A stretch of 64,000 bases of DNA from Orobanche coerulescens (lineage: Eukaryota > Streptophyta > Magnoliopsida > Lamiales > Orobanchaceae), in NCBI GenBank assembly GCA_033398695.1, contig CM065818.1, positions 54,344,001 through 54,408,000 on the forward strand, given 5' to 3'. The notes below the pieces were generated by a model. It ran no database searches, was not told where the DNA came from, and saw only the letters and a program-made list of their open reading frames with translations. The position numbers were made by a program, and so were the translations under genes. Of this stretch, positions 11,832 to 23,530 are shown one piece after another. Each line of letters begins with the position of its first letter. Position 1 is the first letter of the stretch.

Positions 11832-12281
11832 GTGGTATACTGTCCGACTGATTATTTAATAATGTCGAACGGTACTATCTGCATTAGCATGTCGAGCCTT
11901 GGCGGACGTAGGTGTGATGATGGAAGTGGAAGCGGCGAGGTGGTTCGTACGACAACTATCCATGCTACGGTGAAGGAGTATCAAGATCAAACTATATCCT
12001 ATGAAATCTCCGCAGTGATCGAGCCCACGAGCGAAGCAAAGAGACCAAGGACATCTGGAAAATTTCTGGCCGGTGAAGAGACTAAGGCTCCCAAACCCTC
12101 ACGTCATTCGAACGTGTCGTCTTTGCGGTCAGGAGTGAGCGCTAGAAATCCCAAACCAGCATCGGTGACTCTCGGTAAGAAGAGAAGGTGCTTCAACTGC
12201 AACCGTCAGGGACATGTCCGTGCAAATTGTCCCTTTCTACTCTTGACTTGTTACAGTGCAGGTGTGAATGTCATCGGGTGA
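11832..12281 (+). pseudogene. gag remnant with zinc knuckle, gypsy element 2
   Basis: An open stretch of 149 codons. The first part shows no match I recognise; a basic, Ser/Pro-rich section follows (EAKRPRTSGKF…KAPKPSRHSN), then one complete CCHC knuckle, CFNCNRQGHVRANC, near codons 121-134. The knuckle and the position after the tRNA-Met primer site identify it as the nucleocapsid end of gag. The gag core domain seen in the relative at 25558 is not visible here, so the gene has lost its N-terminal part or has diverged beyond recognition. Confidence 0.65.
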
Positions 12282-13324
12282 AACACTGTGAGATAGTTTC
12301 CGAATTGACAAAGAATGCTACCTTATTGGAAAACAGAGCAAGTGACCGAGGAGTGTCCCGAAACCTTATGTGTCCTTCTAAAGATCCTAGCAAATCAAGA
12401 TTTTGTACTATGTCTTAATCGTTGCTCTTTCCAACAATCGTGACTTTGATCGTTTTTCATTCATTGCTTTACATTTCCAACTCTTGTTGTTCTAAGTTTC
12501 GCGCTCGAAATGTCTTCTTAGTATGGGGGAATGTATTACCCATACTCTTCTTAGTATTTTCAGTGTTGGGTGACTTTCATTGTTGGTGATTCATTTGTAA
12601 TCCTCTCGACGATTTTAAACTAACTTGTTTTACTTAGCCTACCGTCCTCCGAACGAATTTTGGAGCTGTTTTGCTAAATCCCGTGGATTATTGTGGCCTT
12701 TCCACATCCGAATTTGATTCTTGCAAATTTTGTTTGAAACTATTGTTCCATCGCTCTCTATTTTAAGTTTCGGGACGAAACTTCTTTTAAGGAGGGTAGT
12801 ATGTAATACCCGTGATTTTATCTTTCGGTAATTTTTCGTTTTTCGCATTTTTTTGGTTTCCAGAAACTCGCTTGCGGGCGTTTTCACATTTTGATAATGT
12901 TTTGTTCTGCGTGTTTGGTCATCCGAATTTGTTCCGGGGCTGTTTTACCCGAATCCGTGTTTTGAGCGACTTTTTCCGCTCTTTGGTTCATTTCGTGTGA
13001 TGGTGGTTCGAAACTATGGTTACGTGTTTCCTATAAGTCCGTTGAGCTTTGTTATGCGTGTTGTGAGCTTCGGTCTGGTTGCTTGATGTCATATTGTGAT
13101 TTGTGGACGTTTTGGGCCGTTTCATAATTTCCCAAAGTTTGGGGGTTATTACTTCTGTTGTCGTATTCCGAACCTTCAGGTAGTCGGAATCGTATTTTCT
13201 TTTAACGCTTGTGTTCGTCGTTCTTCACTCCTCGTATCTATGTCCTCGTCTTGTGTTGTTGTTGTTTTCGTTTTGCAGTTTCGTCGACGAGCTGAACTTA
13301 GCAGTTTTGGAAGTTCTAAGTGAC

Positions 13325-13637
13325 TTACGTACGCTATGATATAAGCATAATGTACGTTATCATCATGTGCCTTACGTACGTTAAGCCCTTCACATTACGT
13401 ATGTAAGGGTCTTACCAGTTCAGACATTGAGTTCTGGCCGTCGGTAGCGCACGCTATGTGTTGGTCCTAACATGCGTTAACTGTGCGCATTACGTACGTT
13501 AAGTCCTTGATATAACGTACGTAATGGTCTTTGTTATTTCGGACAGGAGGTTCTGGTTATCGATTACGTACGTAATATTTCGTGCCTTACGTACGTTACC
13601 GATAACGTATGTTATCCTTCGTGTATAACGTACGTAA
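13325..13637. promoter_or_regulatory. Palindrome cluster TTACGTACGTAA in the LTR of gypsy element 2
   Basis: About twelve sites (13325, 13373, 13395, 13491, 13513, 13564, 13587, 13602, 13626 among them). The last ends about 15 bp before the TATA-like TTATATACC. Base sequence between the sites is unrelated to the cluster in the LTR at 7412-7777, so what is shared is the motif and its place. Confidence 0.7.
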
Positions 13638-14254
13638 TGCTGGCGCGAGTTTATATACCCAGGGGTTGACCATGTTCATCATTTTTCATCCTTCCTTCCT
13701 ACCTCCGCGGCTGTGGCGACTTGTGGCGATCGGAGGGCGATTTTGGAGTCTTGTAACTCCAAGTTTACATCTTCCTTGAGTTCATGGTGTTGATTAACAT
13801 CATCAATCCGTGTTCTTCATCTTCGATTCGAGGTAATCATCTTGTAAACCCTTCCTTTATATTTCGTGAATCTTCAAGATTCGGGTTGTTCTTCATGAAT
13901 TGTGCTGTTGTATATCATCAATCGGTTGTATTGATTCTCTCTCTATGATTTGATTCGTATCTCTTGTCGTATCCGGGTTCGGATGATGTTCTTGATGTTC
14001 TTGGGGAAATATTGAGCCCCAAGTGTTCGATCCTTTGTTTCTACGAATTCTTGTTGCGAATTTCATGTGTTTTGCATCTTCCTTGCGATCGACCTTATAG
14101 TGATTATGTTGTTCTTGTGTTTTCGACCTAGTTGGAATATTCGAGGGTTTCCGTTCGAGCTTTCCCGTTGCTTCGCGTGCTTTGTATTTGAGGCAAGTAC
14201 CTTGATATACGAATTATAACTACGTGAAATCATTGATGCCAAAGTGTGTGAATT

Positions 14255-14255
14255 A

Positions 14256-14318
<63 letters not shown>

Positions 14319-14384
14319 ATGTGTGTGTGTTATATATATGTATGTATAAAGATATATGCATGTGTATATATATATATATATGTA
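14255..14384. repeat. Compound microsatellite (CT)n(TA)n(GT)n
   Basis: CT from 14255, TA from about 14275, GT from about 14297, then TA again near 14366. Apparent short peptides across it are an effect of the repeat. Confidence 0.95.
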
Positions 14385-17300
14385 GGTATGTATGTACATA
14401 GATATATGTATTCATATGTCGGTGATTAACACCGATACTAGTTGACGTAATCAACTTGGATTAAAGTACGAACCATATTTATAGAGATAATATAGTAAGG
14501 TTTATATATTCGGTTGAGTTACAATATAAGGATATATGTGTAGCGTTGGTTGGTTTTGCTGAAGGCTTATTGTGTTAAGTCTTGATTGATAACGTGCGTG
14601 TTGTTGTTTATTTGTGTGGTCGTGGACTGGCGGATAAATTATGTGAATTGGTGTACTGATTTGATAATTGTTGCAACGATTGACTGTGTGCTTGATATTG
14701 TAACAATGTGAATACCTGTTGTGAGAAACGTCATATCCGGGAGCCTCTGAGGGCGGGGCATGTACTCCGGCCTGGTCTACACTGTAATGAGCGGCTCCAT
14801 ATGGTTGGTTAACGCCGATGTTACATAATGCGTGAGCAAGGGGCAGCTTTTGCGGCAGTGAGCGCCGACGCGGTGACATGTTCAATGGGCGGTCAACATA
14901 GTGGAGTGAACGCCGGTGCACAGGTGTGCAAGGGAGGTGCCTGGTAGGCTTATTGGTTACAGATATTCGAGTAACAGCTAAGACCCCGTTACCTAATGAT
15001 GTTTGTAATTCAAAGTTCTTTCAACTCGATTTAAAATGTTGGTCTTGATATAGACTGTGATTCGTGTTTCTGAAAGTTTATTTCAACTTATTTTAAACGT
15101 TGGTATCAGGGTTAATTAACCAAGGATATTTGACGAGATCTCCGAGGGTTAATTAATCAAGGGTCTTGAGCAGGATTTGTCGAATAAGAGGCTGTGTCCT
15201 TGATTGTACTGTGATGATATTCTGTGTATTGGGTCGAGGACCCCGTGAGATGTTGGGATCTTTGAGCTTGTGGTGTTATTCTGTGTATTGGGTCGAGGAC
15301 CCCGTGAGATGTTGAGATCTTTGATCTTATGGTGTTCTTCTTTGGATTGGGTCGAGAACCCTGTGAGATATTGTAATGATTCGCTTGTGACTGTGTTATA
15401 TAAAATAGGTCGAGGAACCCGAATAACGTTGAAATGATTTTCTTGTAAGATTGTTTTCCATATGTTGGGTCAAGGACTCGAGAGTTTTGAAGTTATTTTC
15501 CAAAAATATTCCCATTCGATTTTCAAAACCCCAAGACAGCCCGAGTCAATAATAACATTTCCAAACTATCTTATCAAATATTTTTTTTAAAAAATGTGTT
15601 TTTCAAACTAGATCTTTCGACTCATTGGGCTTGTTTAAAGTTTCATTGGTGTTATGATCTGTAAATAGAATATGGCTATGTGATTATCTTTCATCTTGTT
15701 GTAAGCAAGTGTTTTTCTGTGTTGACTATGGGAACGCATGGTTTGTGTAAAGGCTTCGCGGCTGTTGAATTTTGTGTTGATATTATTCGTATATCTTGTA
15801 TGATATGTACTTGCACTAGCAAAATTCCAATTTGCTAACCCCCGAGTTTTCGGAGGGTGGGTGCCTGTTATGCGCTCAGGTTTTGGCAGCTCGGGAGCAG
15901 TCACGGGATTGGCTTGGAAGGAGATGGAAGACGACGATGTTAATCACACAAGAGTTAGAGTCTTTTTCTTTTGTTCCATCTTGGTCGGTATTTTCTCATT
16001 TGGTTGAGTATTCGCCCTTGCACGGGTATAGTTTTCATTTATTAAATTGAGTCATCATTCCTTTTCAAGTTCATGTTTATTATTGTCGTTGAGTTGTGAA
16101 TTATGTTGGTTTTTTAATTGATGATTGACCTTATCGGTCTGTTTTGTAATTATATTGACCTTGGTCGGTCAATCATTGAGTAGTCTATTGGAGTTTAGCC
16201 TGGTAGATCCTTGTGAGAAGGGTCTACGGCATGTGATATTCCCGGTCGTATTCTGGGGGTGTTACAGGTAAACATATTCTTATATATGTTATATAAATTT
16301 TGTGTACTCGTATTGTGAAGTGGTAGCATTTATTTATTGGGAATGTTGTTGAAAAAATTATGTTATCTTTATTTGAATAATTTACAGGCTTGATTTGACA
16401 TTCCTTCTTCCCTGTTACACGCTTGGTGTGATAAGATGTAGGACACGAAGTAAGTAATGTTATTTATATGTGTTTGAGTTATTTACATGATCGAATAAAT
16501 AAATCTCAAACTTTTTGCTTTTGTGTCACTTGTATAGGTACAAGTCCTTGCAAAACGAGTTGCACCTATTTTGGGAGTCTTGGGTGGGCTTAAAATTCCC
16601 GAAGAGTTCAAGTACCAGGTATAAGAGTTGATGTGGCTGTTGTTTCATTTCGATAACCCGAACTATATAGTATAAGTATTAGAAATTACATTATTACTAA
16701 TATTATAGTATTGCATGTTCTGAATATGTTATTGTTATTGTCAAATACATTTTATACTCAATGCCGTGATTGTTTATTATTGATTTTACATGAAACATTT
16801 TGTAGTCCACTAGTAAGACCAACACGACCGCTTGTGGTCGTCTGGCCGAGCATCATAGTCTGGAATCGCGGTCGTTAGCATGCATTGCACATAAGGCTTC
16901 TACTTCTGATAAAGTGGACAATCAGTTTGTCTATGTGGATGAGAACGCATATCCGAGACGTGTGGAAGAACATGTAAGGGAAAATATAATTAATTACTGA
17001 AACTATTATTTTTTCCTTATAGCATCATGTCTTCTCTCTGACCTTTACCCATATCCGTTTGTTCATTTTTATTATAATTAGGCGAGGATCAGGATGGAGT
17101 CTTAGGATGTGTTGGCACAGATCATGAGGGAGAAGAATTTCGATTAGCCGAGACGGATCTCACTACAGCTATCGACCGGGTCTATCAGACAGATCCTTAT
17201 GTCAGAGTTAAGGTGTGGGGTACCCTTTACCCTCCTGAAGGGAGCCAATTTCGCACGCCGATGATGGTAAAAGAGGGTAATAGATTGTTGGAGGATGTAT

Positions 17301-17527
17301 CGGGCTTCCGACATCGTCGGGGCGACACGCAGAAGGCGAGGAACAATTGAAGATAGCAATGAGCTGTGACTTGAGTCATAAAGGTGGGCTGATGAGAATT
17401 TTGCTAAATTCTAGGAAGAGCAACAACAATTGATGGCTCAGAAACAACAAGCGATGGTGGCCCAGCACCAGTAGATGATGGATCAGCAGACGCATATGAT
17501 GTTAGTATATATGAACTCACTCAGCTC

Positions 17528-18693
17528 TGTTGGAGCAAAATTGGTCGGAATCGCCGTTTGGATATAGAGTTATAAAACTCTTTCGCGTTGCGGAAGCGAT
17601 TTAAATAAAGGTGCGGAAAATAAATCGACATAGGATTTATAGAGGTTCGGCCAAACGTGCCTACGTCCTCTCTCCGGATCTTTTTCTATAGGCTAAAGAT
17701 AATCCTCTGCACCCCTCTTCTATCAGTCGAGGGATAACCTTTACAAAACCATCTTCTATCGGTCCGAGTAAACCATTCAATCACTTGTCTTTTTGTCGGT
17801 CAAAGTTAAACCGTTTTCCTTTTCTATTGGATAAGGAATAAACCAATCCAGCTTTCTATGGGTACTAGATAAATCTTATGTGGATATCGATTGCGATTCT
17901 AACAATACCGGATCCTTGATCCTAATAACATCGAATCGAATCTTATACTTTCTTTTTCCTCTTGTATATGAGTTTTTGTGTATCATACCCAAACTCTTAT
18001 CAATATAAGCACAATTACAACAACAATAGAATGTATATCAATATCTGATCAATGTATCGATTGCTTGAAGTTGTTGTGTCTTCAATGCCATAGGAAGTGG
18101 TATTTATAGACTCCAAAGCCTCAACTAGCCATTAGCTCACTGCTGCCTCATTATGTATGTTATACAACTTCCTTTACGTACGTTAAGCCATTTACGTACG
18201 TTAGATCACACCTGTTACGTACGTTATGTATACTGCAAATCATTCCAGTAGCTTCTGTCTTTTGTGTTACGTATGTTATCAAATCTCCCATTACGTATGT
18301 TAACAATAGTCAAAATATCTATTGGTGTGATGATGTAAGCCATGACGTCACAACGGTCATATAGTTTGAATTCTGATTCAAACTCTTCATTACGTACGTT
18401 AGCCGTCCTGCATTACGTACGTTAAACTCCTTAGATTACGTAGGTTAAGCTCTCTCCATAGCGTACGTTAATATCATCAGGTAACTTTTACTTCAGCTGA
18501 CTTTTACTTCATGGCTGATCAGGTAGCATTCCTCTCATCTGATCAGGTAGCGTTCCTCTCTGATCTGATCAGGTAACATTTGCCCAGCTTAAATGACTTA
18601 AATGTTTTGTTTTGCTTCCTTGTTGTTTTTCTTTGTTTAACAACTAATCATCAAAACTCGATTAATGAATATTTAGAATAAAATATTCCAACA
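17528..18693 (-). mobile_element. Solo Ty1/copia LTR (1166 bp)
   Basis: Bounded by TGTTGG at 17528 and CCAACA ending at 18693, with flanks AGCTC and AACTC (one mismatch from a 5-bp target duplication). Read on the - strand it has the usual copia 3' features (CGCTTCCGC-type motif near 17600) and a TATA box at 18102-18109, so the LTR faces left. A palindrome cluster lies upstream of that TATA box. No internal region is present, so it arose by recombination between two LTRs. It splits the TNPA-like gene. Confidence 0.8.
18151..18470. promoter_or_regulatory. Palindrome cluster TTACGTACGTTA in a copia LTR
   Basis: About ten sites (TTACGTACGTTAA near 18174, TTTACGTACGTTA near 18190, TTACGTACGTTAT near 18214, TTACGTATGTTA near 18267 and 18291, further copies near 18391, 18414, 18437 and 18458). 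In the - orientation of this LTR they lie upstream of the TATA box at 18102-18109. The LTR is of another superfamily than the gypsy LTRs with the same motif. Confidence 0.7.
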
Positions 18694-19184
18694 AACTCGA
18701 CTATGACTCAGGCGGGATTTTCAGCACCAGCACCTCCGATTATTCCTTTACAGACTCCACCTTCATTTTCACAGTACCATGATGATGACTCACATGGCAG
18801 TACTGGTAATATTTTTTGCGGTTTTGGGAGTATTTAGTTATTTTTTTCATATGCTTATATAATGTGATGATGTACATATATTTGGGATATCTTGATTTGT
18901 TTCGTGAAGATGTTGGTTTATATTGCATTTGTTTGACTTGTTGTGCATTTGGAGTTGTGTATTTTTAATATCGTGCTGGTGTTTGGTTGACGATGTACAT
19001 ATATTTGGGACATCTTGATGTGTTTTGTGAAGATGTTGGTTTATATTGTATTATTTGGCTTGTTATGCATTTGGAGTTGTGTATTGTTAATGTTGTGTTG
19101 GTGTTTGGTTGATGATGGTGTACAGTCAGCAATAAGTTTTGGTAAAATAAAATCTGAATTTCTTTTTTACTAATAAAATGACTT

Positions 19185-19510
19185 TAGCCGACCACGGCTA
19201 AAGTCCGATTTGTACTAATTTAAAAATGAAATTTAGCCGACGGTATGTGTGGAACTCTTCGGCTAAAGTAGTTTTTCTATAATTTAAATAATACACTTTA
19301 ACCAACGACATAACTCGTAGGCTAAAGTGATTTTCTTCTTATTTAAATAATGCACTTCAGTCGACGACAGGGCTTGAACTCATCAGCTATAGTCGTTTTT
19401 TGTTATTTAAATAACACACTTTAACTGAAGGATCGTCTGCTAAACATTAGCCGACAACATTTCTCGCATCGACTAAAGTTCATTTTTAGCCGATTAAGTC
19501 CTTTTTGGCG
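19185..19510. repeat. CACTA subterminal repeats (TTTAGCCGAC / GTCGGCTAAA)
   Basis: Inverted copies of a TTTAGCCGACGAC-like word separated by AT-rich spacers, diverged compared with 35990-36475. In En/Spm-type elements such repeats bind the TNPA-like protein. Confidence 0.75.
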
Positions 19511-19753
19511 TCGGGTAAAGTGTATTATTCTGCGAATATTTAACAATCGATTTTTTTTAGCATCCAAACAAAAGTGGTGGAGAAAGGGGATTTTCTTGCA
19601 ATTAAAAATAGATATATTGTTTTGCACTTCACCTTCTTAGATTTAGTACCACTTTTGTTTTCGAATAGATATCAATTTTATTTTTCGAAACAAAACTGTA
19701 ATCATAAATAATTTTGTAATTATATCATGAATAATTATTAAAAATAATATTAT

Positions 19754-20456
19754 TGTTATAATTTTGGCCCAACCTGGCCCATATAACATTTAATTAATCC
19801 AGCCCAAACCCGGCCCATAGCCCTTGGCAGCCCTCCTAATAGGAGTCGTCCGATCGAGATATCTACACTTAATCTCGACTGTCCGATTACTCCTTATATA
19901 CACCCTAACCCTACCTCACTCCCTCATTCTCACCGCCTTCCTTCTCTCCTGTCTTCTTCTCCCCCCCCCTTCTTCAGTCAACTCCTCCAAACTCGGAACC
20001 TGCTCCAGATTATTTCATCATTCTTCCCCCCGTGAGTTTTGACTAACAATGGAACCCCGTGACATTCTCCATGTCCGATTCCCCCCTTGTATAAAAGGCT
20101 CGGATGGGGGATGAGCTTGGACACACTGAAAACGAGAAGGAAGACGGGAGAAAAACAAAACTTTCATATCCGAGTGAATCGAGCGAAAAGAAGTACCCTT
20201 ACTCTTTCTGTGTGAGCCGTGAGTCAGGTTATAAGTAAGGGATTCGGGTTCGTGAGGTTCTGGGTGATTTGAAGGTGCTACCGGGCTTTGTGGCTGGCCA
20301 GCGATGGTTTGGCATTCCTCCTCTGTGGAAACGTATTCTTGGTGTCAATTGCTAGTGTTTCGGAAGATCTGAGCCTACACATCTAGTTCCAACAAAGGGG
20401 GTTTTCTCGATTTTATTTATCTCCGAATAAATTGCTTGTTGGTGATATTGTGCAAT

Positions 20457-20491
<35 letters not shown>

Positions 20492-20948
20492 TATATTTGA
20501 TATATATTCGGTATTTATCTATATTTATATATATATATTTGTTATATATATTAATATATATATATATATATACCTGTTGTAGTCTAATATATATTATATA
20601 TATTATATATATTAGTTATATATATATACATATATATAATATATACCGGTTTATATACTGTTTCGGATTTGTTCCGAATATCGTATTCCGATCGCTTGGT
20701 TATTATCATTATCGTTGTTAACCTGGAATCGGCTATTTGTGTTTTCAGATTTGTTCTGGTCCTTTTTCGGTCAGCTTGTTCTTCGGGATTATTGCAATAA
20801 TTATATTGATTATAATTATAGGTTCATTAGTTGGCATGTAATCCTTAAACCCTATCTCGTAGAATATAATTGTGATTTTTATATTCGTTTAATCCGCTTG
20901 TATAATCGATCATGTCTTTAGCCGAATCATACGACCCGATACCTAACA
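19754..20948 (+). repeat. 5' LTR of the copia element (1195 bp)
   Basis: Starts TGTTATAATTTTGGCCC and ends ACCTAACA just before the primer site. Contains TATA-like TTATATACACCC near 19895 and TATAAAAGGCTC near 20091, an (ATT)n run near 20459-20483 and long TA-rich stretches to 20650. Matches 30595-30797 plus 33411-34438. Confidence 0.9.
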
Positions 20949-20949
20949 G

Positions 20950-20960
20950 TGGTATCAGAG
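20950..20960 (+). other. Primer binding site of the copia element
   Basis: TGGTATCAGAG, one base after the LTR end, complementary to the 3' end of initiator tRNA-Met as in most plant copia elements. Confidence 0.9.
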
Positions 20961-21436
20961 ACCATTTTGTCGGGTGTCGGGTCATGTGGCATCTTGGTGA
21001 TACGGAATAACCATCCGGGTTTTCCACTCTGGTATTTTGGCTAAACTCCACTCTTTTACTGTTTTTCGTGGATACCGCTTGCCGCCGTTGGTTATTGTGC
21101 ATATTTACAATCTGTGTGATTAATCTGGGCACATTGCTTATTCTGATCTCCTGTGTGTATTTTTTGCACTCGGTTTATATCGTTTAGGAGTTTTATTGCT
21201 GTTTTTGAGTGGAGTGTTGTACGTTTTTCAACCCTTGTGTGTAAACCCTCCTGCCTGGATCGTTTAGCGTCCTTGGATCTTGTAGGGGATTGAGGTTGTA
21301 ATCTACAGACTCGGTTGTGGTATTTTTAAGTCCGTTGTGTAAGTGCAGTGTGATTCAAATTTTTTTGTATTAGTGCAGTGTGTACTTCGTGTTGTTGTTG
21401 GTTTTACTGTTTTTGGTTAAACTTTATGTTTTCAAA

Positions 21437-21937
21437 ATGGTCATGACTTCTACATTTTACTTGGCCCCGTTTGATGGAAAATCGGATTTTCAAATATGGC
21501 ACCAAAAATTGAAAAGTATTTTAATACAACAAAAAGTTTTTAAAGTCATTGATCTAAGTTTTGCCGCTGATACTTCGGCCGATAAAAAGGCTGAATTGGA
21601 TGAGTTTGCTTACTCGTCTATTATCTTGAACTTGTCTGATTCTGTGATAAGAAAAGTTGGTAAACAAAATTCGGCTAAGGAACTTTGGAAAAAGTTGGAA
21701 GAATTATATGTTGAAACCTCTTTGCCAAATAAGCTATTTTTGCTTGAAAAATACTCCCGTTTTAAACTTGATTTGAATAAAAGTCTTGATGAAAATCTTG
21801 ATGTGCTTACCAAGTTAGTTCAAGATATTAAAAATTCCGGTAATAAACATATTGATGATTACTCTGCTATTGTAATTTTAAACGCTAATCCTGAGTCCTA
21901 TGGTGATGTTAAATCTGCTATTAAGTATGGTAGAGAT
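21437..21937 (+). pseudogene. copia gag, N-terminal part, broken by gypsy insertion
   Basis: ATG at 21437 opens a frame with the copia-type gag pattern: YLAPFDGKSDFQIWHQKLKS, then AKELWKKLEELYVE, LFLLEKYSRFKLD and IVILNANPESYGDVKSAI. The gypsy element 21938-29679 enters after the codon region for KYGRD and the rest lies at 29680-29990. Upstream codons from 21380 also read open, but the family pattern starts at about the second Met. The frame has no internal stop up to the insertion. The protein would form the particle that packages element RNA. Confidence 0.85.
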
Positions 21938-22489
21938 TGTAATGTCTGCAATTTCGATTTCCGGTAGTTTTCTTATTTTTTTGAGAAAGTCCATCTTAGC
22001 GACTCTGTTGTGACCATTTCGTCATTCCGAGAATGATTAATTATGCATTTTTGTCATCCGAGTTCATTTTGGTGTCGTTTTGTTGAGTTCCATGTTCTTA
22101 AGCGGTTTTTCCGCACTTGAGTTTGATTCTTGCAAATCTCGTCTGAAACTGTTGTTTCGAGTTTCTTGTAAGTTCATTTAATGTTATTATTCATGTTGCG
22201 AGCTTTGGCTTAGTGTTTCGATCGTGTATTGTGTATTTCGGACGTTTTGGGCCATTTTCGTAATTTCCTAAAGTTTGGGGTAATTACTTCCGTTGTCGAA
22301 TTTCGAGCCTTCGGGTGGTCGGAATCGTGTGTTCTCTTAGTGCTTAGATTCGTCTTTGCGAGTACTTTGTAATCGTGTCTTCGGTTTATATCCAGGTTTG
22401 GGTTTCGGGGTTGTTCAGATTGTCGGGGTTGGCCACGGTCGAGTCATGGCCGTACGTGTTGGGGCAATGGCACACCTGGCCGAGTTACG

Positions 22490-22612
22490 GCTGTAATGGT
22501 CCGGAAGTTACGGCCGTAAGGCCTGTTACGTACGTAACCCCTGGTCGGTAACGTACGTGATGCTGCCGGCAGTTTTGGGCAGCAGGGTCGTGATGGCCGG
22601 TTACGGCCGTAA
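22490..22612. promoter_or_regulatory. Palindromes TTACGGCCGTAA and TTACGTACGTAA in the 5' LTR of gypsy element 3
   Basis: TTACGGCCGTAA near 22515 and 22600, TTACGTACGTAA near 22527 and TAACGTACGTGA near 22549, all upstream of CTATTTAAGG at 22631. The half-site TTACG is shared with the other clusters; the two central bases vary (TA or GC). The same stretch of the 3' LTR (27485-27672) is decayed. Confidence 0.6.
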
Positions 22613-23159
22613 GCGCTCGGCAGGGACCGGCTATTTAAGGCCTGGGCACCGGGTCATTCGGCCATTTCCACATTTTTCTTCATTTTTCGCGATCCTTCGA
22701 CAGAAATTGAGGGTTTTGATCGGGAGCATCTTATAACAACATCTTTTGGAAGGCTTGTGTTGATTATAACAACATATAATCCTTGTTGTTCGTCGGATAG
22801 GGGTACTTTCTTGAAATCTCCTAGGATTGACTTCCGAGATTTCCTTCTTGATTTTCATTGTTCGTCCGATTTTGATGAATATGTTTGTTTGATTGTTTGA
22901 TATGAACTTTCAAAAGATCCGGTTTAGCCTCGTTAAGGGCTCACTTTCAAAACGCAATGTGTTTTATAAATGTGGGGTCTCGTGAATGGTTAAGTGAACC
23001 CTATGAATATGCTTGGTGTTGTTGTGCTTTGATGATGTATATGTACATATATTATCTCATTCTGGGGTGTTGTGATTTGACACTTGTGTTGTGCTATGTG
23101 TTTATTGCCTTTGGTTGAGTTGTTCGGATATCCTTGGCGTGCTATGTTATTTGTGTGAA

Positions 23160-23530
23160 TGTGTGGATATGATCGAAGGTCTAAGGTGACACATGGCATG
23201 TGACCATTTGGTCAGGATGCAACAAGTGATTGATCCAACCGTGAGAGCCTAAGACAAGACCTGCGGTGACATGTGGCATGTGATCATATGGTCAGGAGAC
23301 AACAAGTGATTGATCCAACCGTGAGATGGCGTGGCATGTGTTCACGATGTTATGTATTTGTATTTTACTCACCTCGGGAGGGTCCTGCGAGGCCTCGAGG
23401 GAATCCAATGGTATAGCCCTGGATTGATGAATCGGTGTGTATATGATTTGTGAATGTATTTTGCTCACCTCGGGAGGGTCCTGCGAGGCCTCGAGGGAAT
23501 CCAATGGTATAGCCCTGGATTCATGAGTTG
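23160..23530. repeat. Two tandem pairs of about 100 bp inside the gypsy element 3 LTR
   Basis: The first pair shares GTGACATGTGGCATGTGA and CAACAAGTGATTGATCCAA; the second pair shares CTCACCTCGGGAGGGTCCTG with GAGGCCTCGAGGGAATCCAA. Both pairs recur in the 3' LTR at about 28535-28890. Confidence 0.85.

Larger units (their letters stand above)
10771..12801 (+). mobile_element. Internal region of gypsy element 2 (pol-less)
   Basis: Begins with a primer binding site (TGGTATCGGAGC, 10775-10786, complementary to the initiator tRNA-Met end as in many plant elements) and ends with the polypurine tract AAGGAGGGTAGTA at 12789-12801. Only about 2 kb long, it holds a gag remnant and no protease, RT or integrase, so it depended on enzymes from other elements. 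Between 10787 and 11831 I see leader sequence without coding. Between 12420 and 12768 nothing recognisable. Confidence 0.75.
12802..16266 (+). repeat. 3' LTR of gypsy element 2 (3465 bp)
   Basis: Runs from TGTAATACCCGTG right after the polypurine tract to GGGGGTGTTACA. Contains a palindrome cluster at 13325-13637, TATA-like TTATATACC at 13651, a CT/TA/GT microsatellite (14255-14384), about 190 bp (14795-14982) missing from the interrupted 5' copy, and the 60-bp tandem array. Unusually long for an LTR, partly because of the arrays. On its right the sequence passes directly into a CACTA remnant. Confidence 0.8.
16267..19560 (+). mobile_element. CACTA (En/Spm) transposon remnant with TNPA-like exons
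   Basis: Exon-like blocks at about 16388-16450, 16540-16619, 16805-16975 and 17083-17527, with GT/AG flanks, encode residues close to those on the - strand of the CACTA element at 35971-43665: the …NTT…HHSL.SRSLA… block at about 16815-16870 and the …AETDL…A…PYVR…VWGTLYPP block at about 17145-17235. The Pro-rich C-terminal part resumes at 18694 after a solo LTR. Near-palindromic TTTAGCCGAC…GGCTAAA repeats at 19185-19510 are the subterminal repeats. No CACTA-type end is left and the 5' side is cut by the gypsy LTR. The gene is a relic with a stop at about 17103. Confidence 0.75.

Noticed and set aside
14244..14429. Short open frame of Ser/Leu, Tyr/Ile and Cys/Val runs
   Set aside because: Translation of a CT/TA/GT microsatellite.
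1802..16266. Simple tandem LTR-internal-LTR-internal-LTR array sharing one middle LTR
   Set aside because: The first 1.2 kb of the LTRs at 7140 and 12802 are not alike and a proper LTR end lies at 9487 inside the supposed shared LTR; nesting of one element in the LTR of another fits better.
19905..19925. CCCTAACCCTA, resembling telomere repeat
   Set aside because: Only two imperfect units, repeated at the same LTR position at 30743; part of the copia LTR.
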